A stretch of DNA of 64,000 bases from the NCBI GenBank assembly GCA_029891345.1, contig CM056999.1, positions 25,765,418-25,829,417 on the forward strand. The letters are read 5' to 3'. Source of the DNA: Dryococelus australis (taxonomy: Eukaryota; Arthropoda; Insecta; Phasmatodea; Phasmatidae). Each line of letters begins with the position of its first letter. Positions within the stretch are counted from its first letter, which is position 1. The notes beneath the pieces were generated by a model, which was not told the DNA's origin, ran no database searches, and worked only from the letters and a program-made list of their open reading frames with translations. The translations under genes and the position numbers were made by a program. Shown in pieces: positions 34,224 through 48,200 of this stretch.

Positions 34224-37200
34224 ATGGAAACGATGCTTGAAATGGAAAATAATAACACATGCAAACAATGCAAAAAGTGCGGCAATGTATTCAACACAAA
34301 AGGTTTTGCACCACATAAACACACAAAAGATAATCGTTTTAGGATCTGTAAAAATGTTATAGTGGATATGTTGGTAGTCATTATGGATTTAAAAAAAAGA
34401 GAAAGTAATGTGTGAATGTTGAAAATATCTTTATAATGCATCTCTCAAAAAGCACAAGAATAGTGAATCACACAATTAAGCATTATACAATTTTAACGAA
34501 ATTCACCACAATAATTATCCAACAAAAACATGTAAAGTGTGTAATAAGAATAAATATATAACATTATTTTCTCCTAATAAAACTACTAAGTACAAACACA
34601 CAAATATACCGAAAATTGTTTAAGTGAATATCTTAAGAATTATCATCTTAACAATAAGTTAAATACAGTTTCCCAATAATTTAAGCATTTTTCAAGTTTT
34701 CAAATTATCTTTATTTTATAATTTCTTTATAAATTGTATTTCTTATAAGTAAAGAATTATGGTGAACAATAGTTGAGTTGAGCAATAGGACAGTGAGGGA
34801 TTTGAGAATTATAACTTCGATTTTGGGCTAGGCTAAGGAAAAACAATCTAATTAGAACTATTATATCAATAATTAATTTTAGCAATCTACCATTTTTTAA
34901 ATGTTAATAGCAATGAATTATATCTCAAAGAAGACAATAAATTAAAGAAAATATTCCCATTCTCTAATAATACCAACAAATAAAAGTAAGTGGGGAAAAG
35001 AATGGATAGCAAAGAATAATTTTATAAATTTACATTTATCTGATGTCAATATCAATGTATTATACGAATAAGATAAAAACGAATTAAAATTAATATAAAG
35101 AAATAGAAGAACCAATGAAAATTATTAAGTTAATAAAGCTTATAAAAGTAGGACATCAAAACATAACATTTGAGATAATACATGATAATCTTAGAACATT
35201 TAGAGGGTTGAAAACCAGTATTGAATTATATACCAATTGTTGTAAACAGTAGAATAATCAAGTAGAATTATTCAGTAGTCAATCACCCAATTAAACGATA
35301 TTGAATGAAGAAGATATTAAAGGATTTATAAATTCATAAATCAAGAAATAATTACACAATCATCTGAATTTCAAAGAAGAGGTTCAGGATGGACTTTAGA
35401 AAGTATAATTGTAATACAATTAGCAATAAATAAGTAAAATCCAGTAAATGGAACAACATATATAGAACTACCAGAATTTACTAAGAATAAAAAAGTATGC
35501 ATAAATGTAAAGAATAATGATCAGAAATGCTTTCTTTGGGCAATCCAATCTGCATTGTACCCAGCAGACAAAAATTCGTATAGAGTAATTAAATATAAAC
35601 ATATGGGGCGTAATATAGATAAAGTAATAGATCAATTTGAATATCCAATTAAAATCGATGATATACCAAAAATAGAAAACCAAACTGATACATCAATAAA
35701 TGTATACTCTATTGAATATGAAGGTAAGTAATCCATGGTACATCCACTAAAACTTACGAAAAATAAAAAGGAAAAAAATATAAATTTACTTTATAATGAA
35801 ATACTAAAAAAAAGTTATAAACTTACTAATGATCAAATAAATAACTTTATTAAAAGTTGAATGATGGATCATTTACTATGAAATACCAAATACACAAAGC
35901 ATCTGGTTTTTGTTATTATATTGTATCTAATTGTGGTGATTATAAACCACCTGTAGTATATCGAGGCCCAAATACATATAATGTTTTACACAATCAAAAA
36001 AAGGGAAGTAGAATAAATAGGGGAAATATATTCACAAAATGAACCGATACATCCACTAAACAAAGAAGGAAATAAATTATATAGGGAATATAAAAAAGTA
36101 CTTCATGCAAATGTGAATATACGGAGGAAAATAAAAAAGTACGTCATCTTGATCACAAAGTGGAAAGTTCATTAATCCTGTATGTAAATATTGCAATCTA
36201 CAATTAAAATTATTCAACTTTGTACCAATTTATTTCCACAATTTAGCTGGATATGATGCACATTTATCTATTGAAGCGTTAGGCTATGATGAAAAAAAAA
36301 AATAGATTTCATAACAAATAATGACGAAAAGTCTATAAATTTTGGGAAATAAATAGAAAATTTAAAGATGCGATTTATATACACATTTCAATTTATGGCC
36401 AGTAGTTTAGCTAAATTGTCATCGAATTTAAATAGAGATCAACTGAAACACACCCAAAAACATTTCTCAAAAGATCAAGTAGACTTAGTAATTAGGAAAG
36501 CTGTTTATCCATATGATTATGTGGACAGTTTGGGAAAATTTAACGAAACCGATCTTCCATCAAAGAGTGAGTTTTATAAGAAATTAAACCATAGTGACAT
36601 AAGTGATGATTATTAATACTCAAAATGTGTATGGAATCAATTTAATATTGAGAATCTTGGTGATTACCATGATTTATATTTAAAAACCGACGTATTACTA
36701 TTAGCAGATATATTCGAAAAATTTACAAATATGTGTATAAATGTGTATGATTCATATGCTGCCTGGTATTTTACTGCACCAGGATTATCATGGCAAGCAA
36801 TGTTAAAAATGACTAAACAACCACTAGATTTATTACACAATTATTATATGATTTTTATGGTAAAAAAAGGTATTGGAGGCGGAATATCGCAATGTTGTAA
36901 GTGCTACGTTAAAGCCAATAACAAATATTTAGATGATTTTAACTCTAATCGAGAATCAAATTATTTAGCATATCTTGGTGCTAATAATTTATATGGTTGG
37001 GCAAGGTCACAATATTTACCATATGGTGGCTTCGAATGGGAGAATTATACAGCATTTCATTTTTACAATAAACATATATTAAATTTGGATGATGATTCAA
37101 AATTGGCTTACATTTTAGAAGTAAATTTAGAATATATACTTAAATTGCATAAATATCTACTATTTTACCCCGAAAATAAGGTAGTCCCAAAAAAAATCAA

Positions 37201-38166
37201 TCTAAAGTATTTACAACATTGTATAAAAAAGAAAAGTATTTAATACACTATTGTAATTTTAAACAGTGCCTAAAGAATGAATTAAAAATTTACTAAAATA
37301 CATAGAATATTAAAGTTTCATTGGTCTGATGGGCTGATAAAGTATATAGATTTGAATGCAAAGATGAGACTTAATGCCAAAAACAACTTTGCAAAAGATT
37401 TTTATAAGCTCATGGATAATTCTGTGTTTGGTAAGACAATGGGAAATATAAGAAAGAGAGTAGATATAAGATTAATATCAGATGGAGAAAAATGCAAAAA
37501 AAATTAAAATCAAGACCAAATTTTAAGAAAAGTACTGTATTTAATGAGTTTCTTGTGGCCCTAAATTAGAATAAAACAAATGTAAAATTCAATAAACCAA
37601 TTTAAGCGGGTATGTCAATTTTAGAAATATCGAAAGGATTAATATATGATTTTCATCATAAAGTTATGAAACCAAAATATGGCCATAAAATTGAATTTTT
37701 ATCAAGATACCAATTCGTACAATTATAACATAAAACTGAAGATAATTACAAAGAATGGAAAACAATGTTAGATATATTTGACACACGTGATTATCCAGTG
37801 GAATATATTTATAACATACTTCAAATAAATTAGAAAGTTTTAGGTAAAATGAAAGACGAATGTAATGGCAAAATAATGAAAGGATTTCTTGGTTTGAGAG
37901 CAAAAATGTATGCATATAGAGTTGATAAAAAAAAATCGAAAGGAGTAAAGAAATATGTTGTTATCAAGGAAATTACTTTTGATGATTACAAGAATTGTTT
38001 GTTTAGAGAGAAAATACACTATAGAACAATGAATTTAATAAGAAGTGAAAAGCATAAAATATATTTAATAGAAGTTAATAAAATAGCATTATGTTCTTAT
38101 GATGAAAAAACTATTATACTAGAAAATAAAATCAATACAGTACCATATGTTTATCAAAACATGTAA
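34224..38166 (+). pseudogene. Polinton-like DNA polymerase B (remnant, second element)
   Basis: Blocks in family order: zinc-finger-like CKQCKKCGNVFNTKGFAPH (34260-34315), a GWTL...YIELPEF...CFLWAIQSALYPAD block (about 35390-35575), KASGFCYYIVSNCGDYKPP (about 35895-35955), exonuclease-region pieces around 36180-36600 including FQFMASSLAKLSSNL, palm motif A YLAYLGANNLYGWARSQYLP (36961-37020), motif B around [10 protein letters not shown] (about 37430-37460), and a long C-terminal block GLRAKMYAYRVDKKKSKGVK to MNLIRSEKHKIYLIEVNKIA (37890-38090). It would replicate the element by protein priming. Broken at roughly ten or more points. Its downstream neighbour on the opposite strand is the penton-like gene, the usual convergent arrangement. 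Confidence 0.9.
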
Positions 38167-38800
38167 TCTTAATCATCTTTAATTTCCAAAAGAATATCGA
38201 TATCAGCACCATCAAAATCTATTAGTTTACAATCTTTGTCTCTAATTTCAAAAAACTATGTGATTAAAATGTTTATTATTAATTTGATAAAAAACTGGAT
38301 ATGCATGTTGAATCTATGAAACCTGTACATAGTTTTTGATGGGAAACTGGCTATTATATCTGTTTATAAATGGTTTGACTCATCATATTTGATAAACATA
38401 CGATATTCCTAATTACAGTGAACAGTTGTTTTAAAAGGGTCAAAATTCGGTAATTTAGTACCTAGAACAATTTTGCATTTTTGAGTAAGAATATTTCTTT
38501 CAAAACCATAAATATCTGAAAAACAATCTTCAAATTTATTATAAAACTTAGATTTAATAGATATCCTATTTTTTTTTCATATTTGCTGTTAATTCAATAT
38601 TGTTTTTTTAAATTGGATCAATTGAATTTATAGATTCCTTTGAAGATTTGATATTGTATTGACCTCTAGGAATAGTTGTAACTTAATTTTTATCAACAAC
38701 AGGACTCAATTTTTCAATTGTTGTTATCATATTATTGTTTATATTTGGAGATTATAATTTGGTATGGAAACTGATTAAGACAAAACTATTGTCTGATCAC
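38167..38800 (-). pseudogene. Penton-like minor capsid remnant
   Basis: On the minus strand the end of the frame reads DCKLIDFDGADIDILLEIK, which resembles the conserved C-terminal phrase (VDQDGRLVDFRGEEI type) of the minor capsid or penton-like protein of arthropod Polinton-like elements. It lies convergent to polB. The upstream part is too broken to read with confidence. Fossil. Confidence 0.5.
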
Positions 38801-39287
38801 ACAGGGGTCTGAATTGTTAGTCCTAGTAACTGTGAAAAACTAATTTGATGATTCAATTTATTTATAATTCAGGTTGACTAAATTTCAACAAATTCATGAT
38901 ATCATTCTGCATTCAATGATGTTTTAACATATAATGCGAAGTGAGCCTTCCAAATGTTTGGTGAAAGGTAACCTTTTCGATCACCCATCCTGCAGCAAAC
39001 AATACAAAGTATTTGCACATGTCTCTTGTGCCAAGGTAAATGGAATTTCACAACACAAGTGCAACGAAAAACAGGTATGGGCGAAATGATTCAACACGAT
39101 GAGTTGGCACATGTCGATGCAAACCCTCACATGGGTACGCGCGATCGTTCCAGGTTCAAAGGAAGAAGTGAACCTAGGGATACTGTGCCGAGAGACATTC
39201 AATAAATATCACGTGGCTCTTCATCAGGTATTACATGGAGGTGTTATCCAGCAGCATGTTCAGTTTTGTAGGAATGTTCTTATTTCT

Positions 39288-39890
39288 ATAAGTGTGCCAG
39301 AACTATAAATAAAACTTCTAACATTTGTTACTTAAACAAAATACCTGAAAATAATCTGCTGGAAAACAGTGGTACAAATCATTATAACAGCACATTACTA
39401 TAGAACTAAATAAATATTATTTGTACGAATAAAAATTAATCACAGGAATATTTTTCTGCAATTTATACTACAAGAAGATTACTTAATTTAAAGAATGTAT
39501 TTCAGCAGATTTGTGATCTCCATATCTTCCATTAAATAAAAAAAACTATATTGCAACATGGAAACATGACATCTCTCATTGATATAATTATTACATTAAT
39601 ACATTTCACTTTAGAATATTTTATGTTTGTTAAAGTTAAAATAAAATTAATAAATTAAAATTCATTATTCTCAATTAAATACAATGTAAATATGGAACCT
39701 CCGTCCACATCATTTCCTTAATAGTGAAAATAAACAGTATCTTAGTTTTACATCAATATGTTATATTCTCTTTGCCAAATTCATACGAATTCATATAATT
39801 TAATCTCAAGTTTAAGAAAAAATTTGAGTCTATTGTGGGACTTATTTCGAAAATTGATTATTCCAAACTGACAAAAATTTTTTAAAATCT
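39288..39890 (-). repeat. 3' LTR-like repeat of Gypsy-like element
   Basis: Direct-repeat partner of 47588-48200. Shared words include AACAGTGGT, CATTATAAC, CATTAAATAAAAAAAA, ATACATTTCACTYTAGAATAT, GTGAAAATAAACAGTATCTT and GCCAAATTCATACGAA. Orientation is as expected for a 3' LTR left of pol. The right limit fades near 39890. Confidence 0.65.
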
Positions 39891-41335
39891 TAATATCTGA
39901 TTGGGCCATGTCCGAGAAAAACCAGACACCAACATGAGCCACACTGGTCGTTGAGCAGCATTTAGTAACTGCGCACCGCTGCTCCCCATTCTCGAGAAGA
40001 TGGGAAGGTGAAATTTGGTAATTCCATACCAATATGAGGAATGAGATGCAAGGTCATGGAAAAACTGGAACTACTACAGGAACTCGATTCACGTTTTGAT
40101 CTGGGAAGCCATACAAAAATAAAAAAAAAGAATACTCTGAGGACAGAAAATTCAAACCAACCGGAATTATTATACATGAACTAACACTTATAAAATAAAA
40201 TTTAATCTGCAGTAGGAAAAGTCATCCATAGAGGATGGATCAAACAAATCTACTTGAGGGTGTGCATGACTACACATTGCTGGTCACCAAAATTAAATGA
40301 AAAACTAGCAGTCTACGTTGTGCTAAACTTCATTCCCAAGTAAATATGGTAGCTAAATTCATTATAACTTAAATGCGCACTCTGCGACTACATCCTTTCT
40401 TAATGTCACAAAAGCCGCTGGTGCCGAGAGATCGTCTAGTATCTTCTGAGTACATTTTACAAGTTTCTCTAGTGAAGCACATCCAATGTGGAGTAGTATA
40501 CGAACTAGAGCATAGTCGGTGGAAAAACACAGAAGAATTTTATTTTCATTTCTGCCGATAGAATGCTCGGGGATGAACACATGCTCTTCCAGATGGTACA
40601 ATGGGCACATTTTTTGTGGCGCGGCCCACAGACTGTGGACACAGCGAAAATGTACCATGCTGGGATGTAGCCCTTCAGGAGTTCAGGTGCAGCAGGAATA
40701 AGAAGTGCAGTGACTAAAAGATTCATGCCAGCATCCAATGCATCCGATATGTGTTTTGCAAGCATGTGTGTTCTCACAGATACAGGCTGTGTGAAGTCCT
40801 TCTTGCTTCCTGCTTGCCTATCTGTGAGCTAGTTGAGATGGAAAACTAACTTGTCATGCATGCCCCAAGAAAAAAAAAACTGAAGTTACCACAAATCCAA
40901 TAAGTTGTAGTTACCAAATACTATTCTAATTACAGTATAATTAATTCCTTTCAAAATATATTGCAACCTAAGAAACATTTATATCCCATCAAATCTTTTA
41001 ACTATGTGCATTTTTTAAAAGAAACTGCACATACTTCTCCCCTTAAAGCAGACACTAGGTTGTTCTTCATATACCTACACCCATATTTACATACTTACAC
41101 ACACTTGGCCAAGGTTAAGTGAACACAAATAACAAATAGCACAATAGCAATTGTAGGCAAAAACATAGTCTACATGCATCACGTAGACAAAACCACAATA
41201 CATCGCAACTATGATCATGATAACCAAAACAGTTGAGAAACTATATTACACTGTACACATTAAAAATGAAGCAGAGCCATTAAGGGTGTATAATTATGTT
41301 AAGGGCATATACTTAGATTAAGGGTGCCCTTACAC
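39891..41335 (-). other. Unassigned region between integrase and 3' LTR-like repeat
   Basis: Minus-strand frames at 40362-40658 and 40505-40777 hold a few cysteines (CGPRHKKCAHC) and could be a decayed env, but no motif settles it. A purine-rich minus-strand word TTTAAGGGGAGAAG lies near 41036-41050 and could alternatively be a polypurine tract. Confidence 0.3.
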
Positions 41336-42660
41336 TCAGAAATCAGTGTTCACTCTAAAAACTAAAAAAAGTACCATGGATTTTCCATATCCAGCGGAAA
41401 TGATTTCAGCTAATGCAAGTAAGCCCTTTTGTTTTTCTGGTTGACCAGCGAGATTTATGCATGTCCCATGTAAATGTATGTTTAGATGGATGATCAGTCC
41501 ACCTAAATCATGCTTACAAAGCATACTATAAGCTCGGGCATAGCCCACTAACCCATTTGAGTTTAGGTGCATTTTTCTTGAGTTACAAAATGCGTGCCCA
41601 CACATTACAAACCGACCATTTGATGGTTCACAAAGTGCAACAGTAATATGAGTGAGAAATAACTGTAACTGATAAGGACCTTTCGACCTATAACTCAGCT
41701 TAGCCACATTTATATCTATGACTTTGCTCGGGGTATGTGTTATGCACATGACAAAATCTCCCACTTTGAATGGGTTGTCTCTGCGATCATTATCGTAACT
41801 CCTCTTGGATTTATAATGTGCCATGTTCAAGTTCAAACATGCTCTTTTCCTAGTCTTCTTGATGTCCCTAATATCAATAGGCAAAAGGTCAGCGAGTGAT
41901 CAAAGATTGGAAAGAGGGGTGTTGGGCCTATATATTATTATGAACTCAAAAGGAGGGGACTTATATTCCTCATGGAGTGTATTGTTGACTGTCATTTCCA
42001 GGAAATTCAATATTATGAACCCATCTGTCCTGACTGTCAGTATGAAAGGCAATTAGAGCCAAATGGAGATCCGTGTTGAATCTTCCCGCATGTAATGATT
42101 GTTGATAATATGGTGTGGTGGTAACATGTTGAAAGCCATGAATGAAACACATGTTATTAAATAAACCTCGACTTAGACTTCAGACCATTGCCAAATACTA
42201 CTATAGAAGTAGTATTTGAGCAAAAAATTATAAAAAATGGAATTTTTTAATGTGGAAATAATTGTATCCGAAGTAGCTTTGTGTAGAGGAACTATCAAAT
42301 CAAATTTCGTAAATGCATCAATAAATACTATCAATATAGCATTGTCTGAATTTGAATGAGGTAAAGGTCGAACAAAATCAAACAACATTTTCAGTAATGG
42401 CCATTCTGCAATGTCCAATGAAAGTAACCCTTACTTGGTATCCTGAGCAGTTTTGCTGAAGTTGCAAAGTTTACAAATCTGTACACTTTCTGAAATATCT
42501 TAGTGCAAGCCTTTTCGGATAAACTTACCCCTAATTGCATTGATTGTTTTGTATATTACAAGATTAGCACCTAACAGCGATGAATGAAAGTACTGGAATA
42601 CCATGTCGCAGAGATTCTGAGGCAAAACAATTTTACGCTCTCTTGCAGAACGTGATTTTC
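41336..42660 (-). pseudogene. Gypsy-like integrase region (second minus-strand element)
   Basis: The catalytic core shows FDFVRPLPHSNSDNAILIVF and FIDAFTKFDLIVPLHKATSD (42173-42418). The C-terminal domain shows DNPFKVGDFVMCITHTPSK and YRSKGPYQ (41640-41790). These are standard Gypsy integrase segments. Fossil. Confidence 0.8.
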
Positions 42661-44270
42661 AATGCAAAACTCCTTTGAACATTTTGTCCTCTTTTGATGC
42701 AGTACCCTTTTGAACCTGATCAATAATATCACTGATATAAGAATCCGACATTTGATGAGCCTTTATGTCCTGAAATGCCAAAGGAAAATATGTTAACAAT
42801 GCACTGCAAATATTTGTATCCTGTTGAGAAGAGGTTTCATCAGGGTAATTCTGAAAATTAAGAGACAATGCATATGCCACAATGTTTTGAATACTTTGGA
42901 TATGTTGAATTTTGAATTTTAGAGAATAAATCATTACTATCAAGTGACCTAATTTTCCTAGCAGTTTGGGATGGGCTAATAAGAATGACAGCACCTGGTT
43001 ATCTGTTTCAAGAACAAATTCATTTTGTTCCAAAATTTGCCTAAACTTATCAATTCCGAATACAACTGCTAAACACTCTTATTCATATATTGATTAATCT
43101 TTTCTCTCCTGATGGGTCAAGGTGAATGATGCTATTGTAGTGAGCTGCCTCTACCCATCAATTTCCTGTGACAACACAATGCCCAGTACTGTACATGAGG
43201 TATATTTCCGGAGGATAAATGGTCTTGGAAAAATCGGCTGTCCTTATAACCGGAGGACTAGTAATACCTTGTTTCAAAAGCTCAAATACTCCTTGATGTT
43301 CTTTATCCCAAAAAAAAAATGTTGCTCCTTTCTTCCTCAGAGAATTCAGTAGCACAGTGTGTTCAGCAAATTTGGGAATACATTTTTCGTAATAAAAATT
43401 TACCATGGCGAAAACACAGGAAATGCTTTTTGGAATTTTGTGTTGCGAGAAATTTCTAATTTATTTGGTTCTGTCTGGATTGATATAGATGCCTTCCTCA
43501 GAAACTAAAGGAATAAAATATCCTTAACTGCAAACTTTACATTTTTGAAGTTAGCTGCAAAACCAGCATTATGCAATAATTCCAAGACTTCTTTCAAATG
43601 TGTAACATGCTGGTCAAAACTTTCTGAGTACACTTCCAAGAAATCTAAGTAATTAAAAAAATACTTAAATTTAACATCTCCCAAGACCTGCTCTAGAAGA
43701 AGAGTGAATATTTGAGCTCAAGTAGCAAGTACAAACAGTACAACCTTGTATTGGAACAAGTTCCATAGTACACAAAATCCAGTGAAATGTTTTGATTCCT
43801 CTGTAAGAGGAATTTGGTGGTAAGCAGAATAAAAATAGAAAACATTAAAATACTTGGTGTTACTAAACCAGTGGAAGACTAAGTTAAATTTTGGTAATGG
43901 AACACTTTAAGTATTTATCTGTTTGTTCAAAAGGTGACTATCGACCATTAAACGATGGTCCTGTCCCTTATGTACCAGGGAAGCTGGAGAACTGAAAGCG
44001 GATTTAGATGGTTCTAATACCTTATATTCTAATAATTACTGAATTTAGTTTATCATAATTTCCTTTTTTGGAGGTGCAAATTCATAAGGATGTTGCTTTA
44101 CAGGTATAAAATCCACCATTTTGACAACATATTCAATTAAATTATTGAGGCTTAATTTTGGAGTTAAAACTTTGGGTAAATAAGCACATAAATTCATTAT
44201 GACCCTTTGTTTTTCTTGATCGAGAAGATTTAATGAGAGTGAACTCTGATTACCAACTATTTCAGACAAC
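42659..44270 (-). pseudogene. Gypsy-like reverse transcriptase and RNase H region
   Basis: N-terminal part (44269-44045) holds DFIPVKQHPYEFAPPKKEI. The connection region (43406-43158) holds VNFYYEKCIPKFAEHTVLLN and FFWDKEHQGVFELLKQGI. RNase H (43033-42659) holds LETDNQVLSFLLAHPKLLGK and FKIQHIQSIQNIVAYALS. The palm region between them is badly decayed. Fossil. Confidence 0.8.
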
Positions 44271-44287
44271 TGTCATTCTTCACTAGT

Positions 44288-44600
44288 CTAATTGGAATTA
44301 GAAAATTGAATTATCCCTTGCTTATTAAATTTCAACATGATTGATTTGGCTTTTATATCGATTAGCATACCAATTTTTGAAATGAAATTTGATCCCAGAA
44401 TGAGATTATCTACAATAGTGTCACACACTATAAATGGGAATGTCCAAGGAAACATATCAATTATATTTTTTACAATGGCAATTTTACTAACTAGCCAATG
44501 TGGATCTGAAGCTATGATACACTTTACATTTACTGGCTGTGTACTTTTCACATATCCATCATACTTTAATGTTTTAAAAACTCATCATGAAATAAAACTA
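44288..44600 (-). pseudogene. Gypsy-like protease region
   Basis: The minus strand shows FPFIVCDTIVDNLILGSNFI followed by SKIGMLIDIKAKSI, which fits the C-terminal half of a retropepsin (the GLDFL block and following strand) just upstream of reverse transcriptase. The active-site loop is expected near 44600, where GLVDTGSL-like sequence can be read. Fossil. Confidence 0.6.
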
Positions 44601-44969
44601 TGCAGAGAACCTGTATCAACAAGACCAGTGATTTCAAGAGAACGTAACTGTGTGGCAAGATATGGCAAACATGGTTGGTTAATGTAAACATATTATGACA
44701 TTTTCTCTTTTTAAATAACCATTTTTGTCATATTTCCTACATTTTATGTTGTTAAAACAATGCCAATTATTTCCTAATTCATTTTCAGCAAAATCTTTCA
44801 AAACACACTTTGTCTGTACCTCTGAATCCAATTTTTTCCTTTTTGTGATTTTTTTTTAAGTTTTAATTTTTTAGGTAATCTAAATATTTTCTGCTGTAGT
44901 TTGTACCACCACCCTAAGGGATTTTGTACCCTTTTGTGTTTTCAATTTTGTTTTGAAATCTTCGGCACT

Positions 44970-47000
44970 GTTTTATAAAATGCCCTGGTTGTTTACAAAA
45001 TTAACTTGTTTTACCTGATTTATTTCTAGTTTCCGACTGATCGTTGGGTTTCTCGTTTGGACTTTTACTAACAGAAGCTTTACTTTCAGACATTTCTCTC
45101 TCATCACGCTTCTTCTTGTGAAATTAGGTGGGAGATTTTCTGAAATGAAAGGATAACTTTTTTTTTGACTGATCATCAAAAGCCACATTTATTGAGTTTA
45201 TTAAAACCCTATCTACCTCTGCAAATGTGTGTATCATATTTACAAATATAGCGTGTGAGCGCTCTGTGGGGTTCAATCCATTGAAGATGGTTTAGTCTAT
45301 TGCAGCTTCTGACACAGACAAATTCGCAAAACCATAGCTCCTTCCTTAAAATCATCTATATAGTTGGCCAGGAGCTCAGAGTGCTGCTGTAGCCTGTTAA
45401 ATCATTCCAGTTTAATATTACCTAGTATTCTGACTGGAATAAAAGAATCAATGATATCTTGGTGATATTGATAAGAACTAAAATTCTTTTCAACTACTAG
45501 GGTCGTTCTGTCACTTAAGGGAGAACGAGTGAAGGGAAAAATTATTTCGAGCAACTGATTATCAAGTATGTTACTTTTCTATTTAATCATAATTTATTCT
45601 GTAAAACATTTCAACAATTGGTTGATATTTAATTCACCGGTTTCAGGAAAAACTTTCAAACTCCTCTCCAAAGAATGATATACAGAACACGAGGATGAAG
45701 AATGAGGGGTGAATATCGGATGTGACTGAGAATGCTTAAGGGTTCGGGGGCGCAATGAAGTGAGATGGGGTGAGTGGTGTAGGTGGCAGTGGATTGAATG
45801 CCAAAGCTTTGATGTTGTTGGTTTGACGGTAATTCAGGATGTGATTAGAAGTGGAGGGGCATGAGGGGTGACTTGGAATGGCAGGAGGGGTATACGAGGC
45901 TCGGCCAGGTGTACGGGGATAGAGGGTGCGATGTGACTACCCTGATGTGAAGTGAGTATCTGTGATATATGACTAGCCTGATAGGGAAGGTGTTGGTACT
46001 CTGATCTGAGTGGTTGAAGGGTATTTAGGGGTGGTTCGGTGGATGATGGTGTGTGATGAAGCATGCGAAGTGGTTGAAACATTATTTTGGATAATTATCT
46101 TGGATTGGGTGTTTGGTTGCCAGGAAATTTGCTGAGGACCGAGTGGTTTGAAGTGAAATGAGTTGGGTTTGGGAGGGGAGGATTGAGGATGGCATATCAG
46201 AAGTGGTGCCAAGTGTGTTTGGATATGTGGAAACTACCACTACAGAAGTAAGGTTATCCTCATTACCTTTTGTAATGCCTTGCGCCTTGGTAGAAACCAA
46301 TCATACCGATGAGGTAAGGATGTTGTTAGCTTGAATGAGGGAGAACGAAGTGTGAGCGGTAATAATGGGGCGGCGAGGTGAGTGTGGTAGGTAAATATGA
46401 AAATGAAGCCACAGGTGTAGCAGTTGCCACACCTACTATAAGTACACAAATTCCTTTTTCTGGCCTCCCTGAAAATGACCAAACGAGTGACTTCTGCACA
46501 CTGCTAGTTTCAGAACTACCCACTGTGGTCTGAACAGCAGTTGGCAACTGTGTATCACTTCTAGAAGCTTTTTTATAATTCAGTAATTCTTGTTTACCAT
46601 TTACAAAAAAACGTTATTAATTTATGTCAAGTACGTAACATATATGGCCCTGACCTAATAACTGAAGTTTAGTTAACCTACACATGAAATGTGTTAACCT
46701 TGTCAAGCATCTAAGCCAGTCCGCTTGATGCAAACTGTTTTGTAGCGAAGCAACTGTGTCGTTTACTTCGGATACTTTCTTCGCGCAGTTGGCAAACTCG
46801 TCCGTCAAATCAATTTGCCTGACGTATTCTGCTGAGGACGGAATGCCATATTTTAATGCTATGCGTACCTTTATACGTAGCTGTCGTGCACCTCCCGAGG
46901 AGTCTTAGATTGTGCGAACGTCGCTCGTATATCAGATCGTTCTTGACCATATACTCCGGCACAACAACACTGTCCATTTTAACGAACTTGAATATTAACT
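44970..47000 (-). pseudogene. gag: Gypsy-like gag region with Pro/Ser/Thr-rich linker
   Basis: N-terminal start near 46978 reads MDSVVVPEYMVKNDLIYE, as in insect Gypsy gag proteins. A helical segment KKVSEVNDTVASLQNSL follows (about 46720-46780). A long proline-, serine- and threonine-rich linker fills 45830-46550, which leaves several frames open. A zinc-knuckle segment KQPGHFIKQCRRFQNK lies near 44950-45000. Fossil, heavily broken. Confidence 0.6.
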
Positions 47001-47587
47001 TCAAATAAAGATAACAAAATACTCTCGACAACTAGCGAGCTCACAAAACAACTGCATATTATGTTTTCCTTGCGAAATTCACATGATTCTTTCAAACTAA
47101 CATTCCACTTAACCAAATGTATATAATGTTCACAAGAAAATGTTATTAGGCTAAACCAAAAAAATAACAAAAACTAGAATATCATAGGAGAGTAACTGCT
47201 ATCTCTAACATTCATTTATTGTGCCCATTAAAAACAAAATAAACAAACACTATGACAGGCAAGATGTCTGCACACACCGGCCAATGAAATGTGAAAGTAT
47301 CACAGCGGCTGAATACCGAAGGTCGTCATGTAAAGTGACTAGATAAAACACGGCAACAACACAATAAAATATTAAAGTAGAAAACAAGGTAACCTTTTTC
47401 TTTGCCGTAAAGAAAGAATGGCTCAAAAGACACAACACAGATAATAACACAAAATGTCCCACGTACACAAAATCAGTCAATCAAAAGAAGTGATTGCTAA
47501 TGTGGTAATATTTTTTAATCACACTCGTAGCTACCATTTGTATACGATCGTATCTGTGTGGAGTGTAACGACGCGGATGATACCATT

Positions 47588-48200
47588 TGAATTGTGCCAC
47601 TACTATTAACAAAACTGCTTCAAATTGTTACGTAATTAGAATACCTGTAAATTGTGTGCTGGAAAGCAGTGGTGCAATTCATTATAACTGCAAAATACCA
47701 TCGAACTAAATCAATATTATTTCTATAAATAAAAGTAATTTAGAGGAACTTTTCTACAATTTCTACCACCAGGAGATTAATTAATTAAAAGAACATATTT
47801 CCAGCAGATTTGTACCTTTTATTTTCCATTAAATAAAAAAAAAACTCTATATTTCAATATGGAAACATGGCTAAATCAATTATAAATAAAATTATTACGT
47901 TAATACATTTCACTCTAGAATATTTAAAGTTTGTTAAATTCAGATATAAAAAATTAAATAAAAAATCATAATTCGCAAATATAGAAAGACAACTTAAAAG
48001 GGCCTCTCACATGATTTTCTTATTGGTGAAAATAAACAGTATCTTAGTATTACATAGGTCACCATACTATATTCCCTCTGCCAAATTCATACGAAACCAC
48101 ATAATTTAATATTGAGTAAAAAAAAAAAAACCTTTAGAGTCTGTCATGCGAGTTATTTAGAAAATGAATTATTCTATATGCTAAAATTCATCACCTATTT
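47588..48200 (-). repeat. 5' LTR-like repeat and primer-binding site
   Basis: Direct-repeat partner of 39288-39890. On the minus strand its end reads CACAATTCA, then a two-base spacer, then TGGTATCA (47585-47578), the complement of an initiator-methionine tRNA 3' end. This position of a primer-binding site supports the LTR reading. Gag begins about 600 bases further on. Confidence 0.6.

Larger units (their letters stand above)
39288..48200 (-). mobile_element. Gypsy-like element inside second Polinton-like element (fossil)
   Basis: Minus-strand element with long direct repeats at its ends (39288-39890 and 47588-48200). Between them, reading right to left, are gag with a zinc knuckle, protease, reverse transcriptase, RNase H and integrase, then 1.4 kb that may be env or 3' region. 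Its insertion separates the penton-like gene from the double-jelly-roll-like gene of the host Polinton. The two repeats differ by roughly one base in five or six by eye, so the insertion is old. The coding parts are broken at fifteen or more points. Confidence 0.8.

Noticed and set aside
39891-41335. Env gene of the Gypsy-like element in the second Polinton
   Set aside because: Position fits, but no fusion-protein motif, coiled-coil or cleavage-site context could be seen, so it was left unassigned.
45830-46550. Several overlapping minus-strand proline/serine/threonine-rich genes
   Set aside because: They lie in the gag linker of a Gypsy-like fossil, where biased composition leaves multiple frames open.
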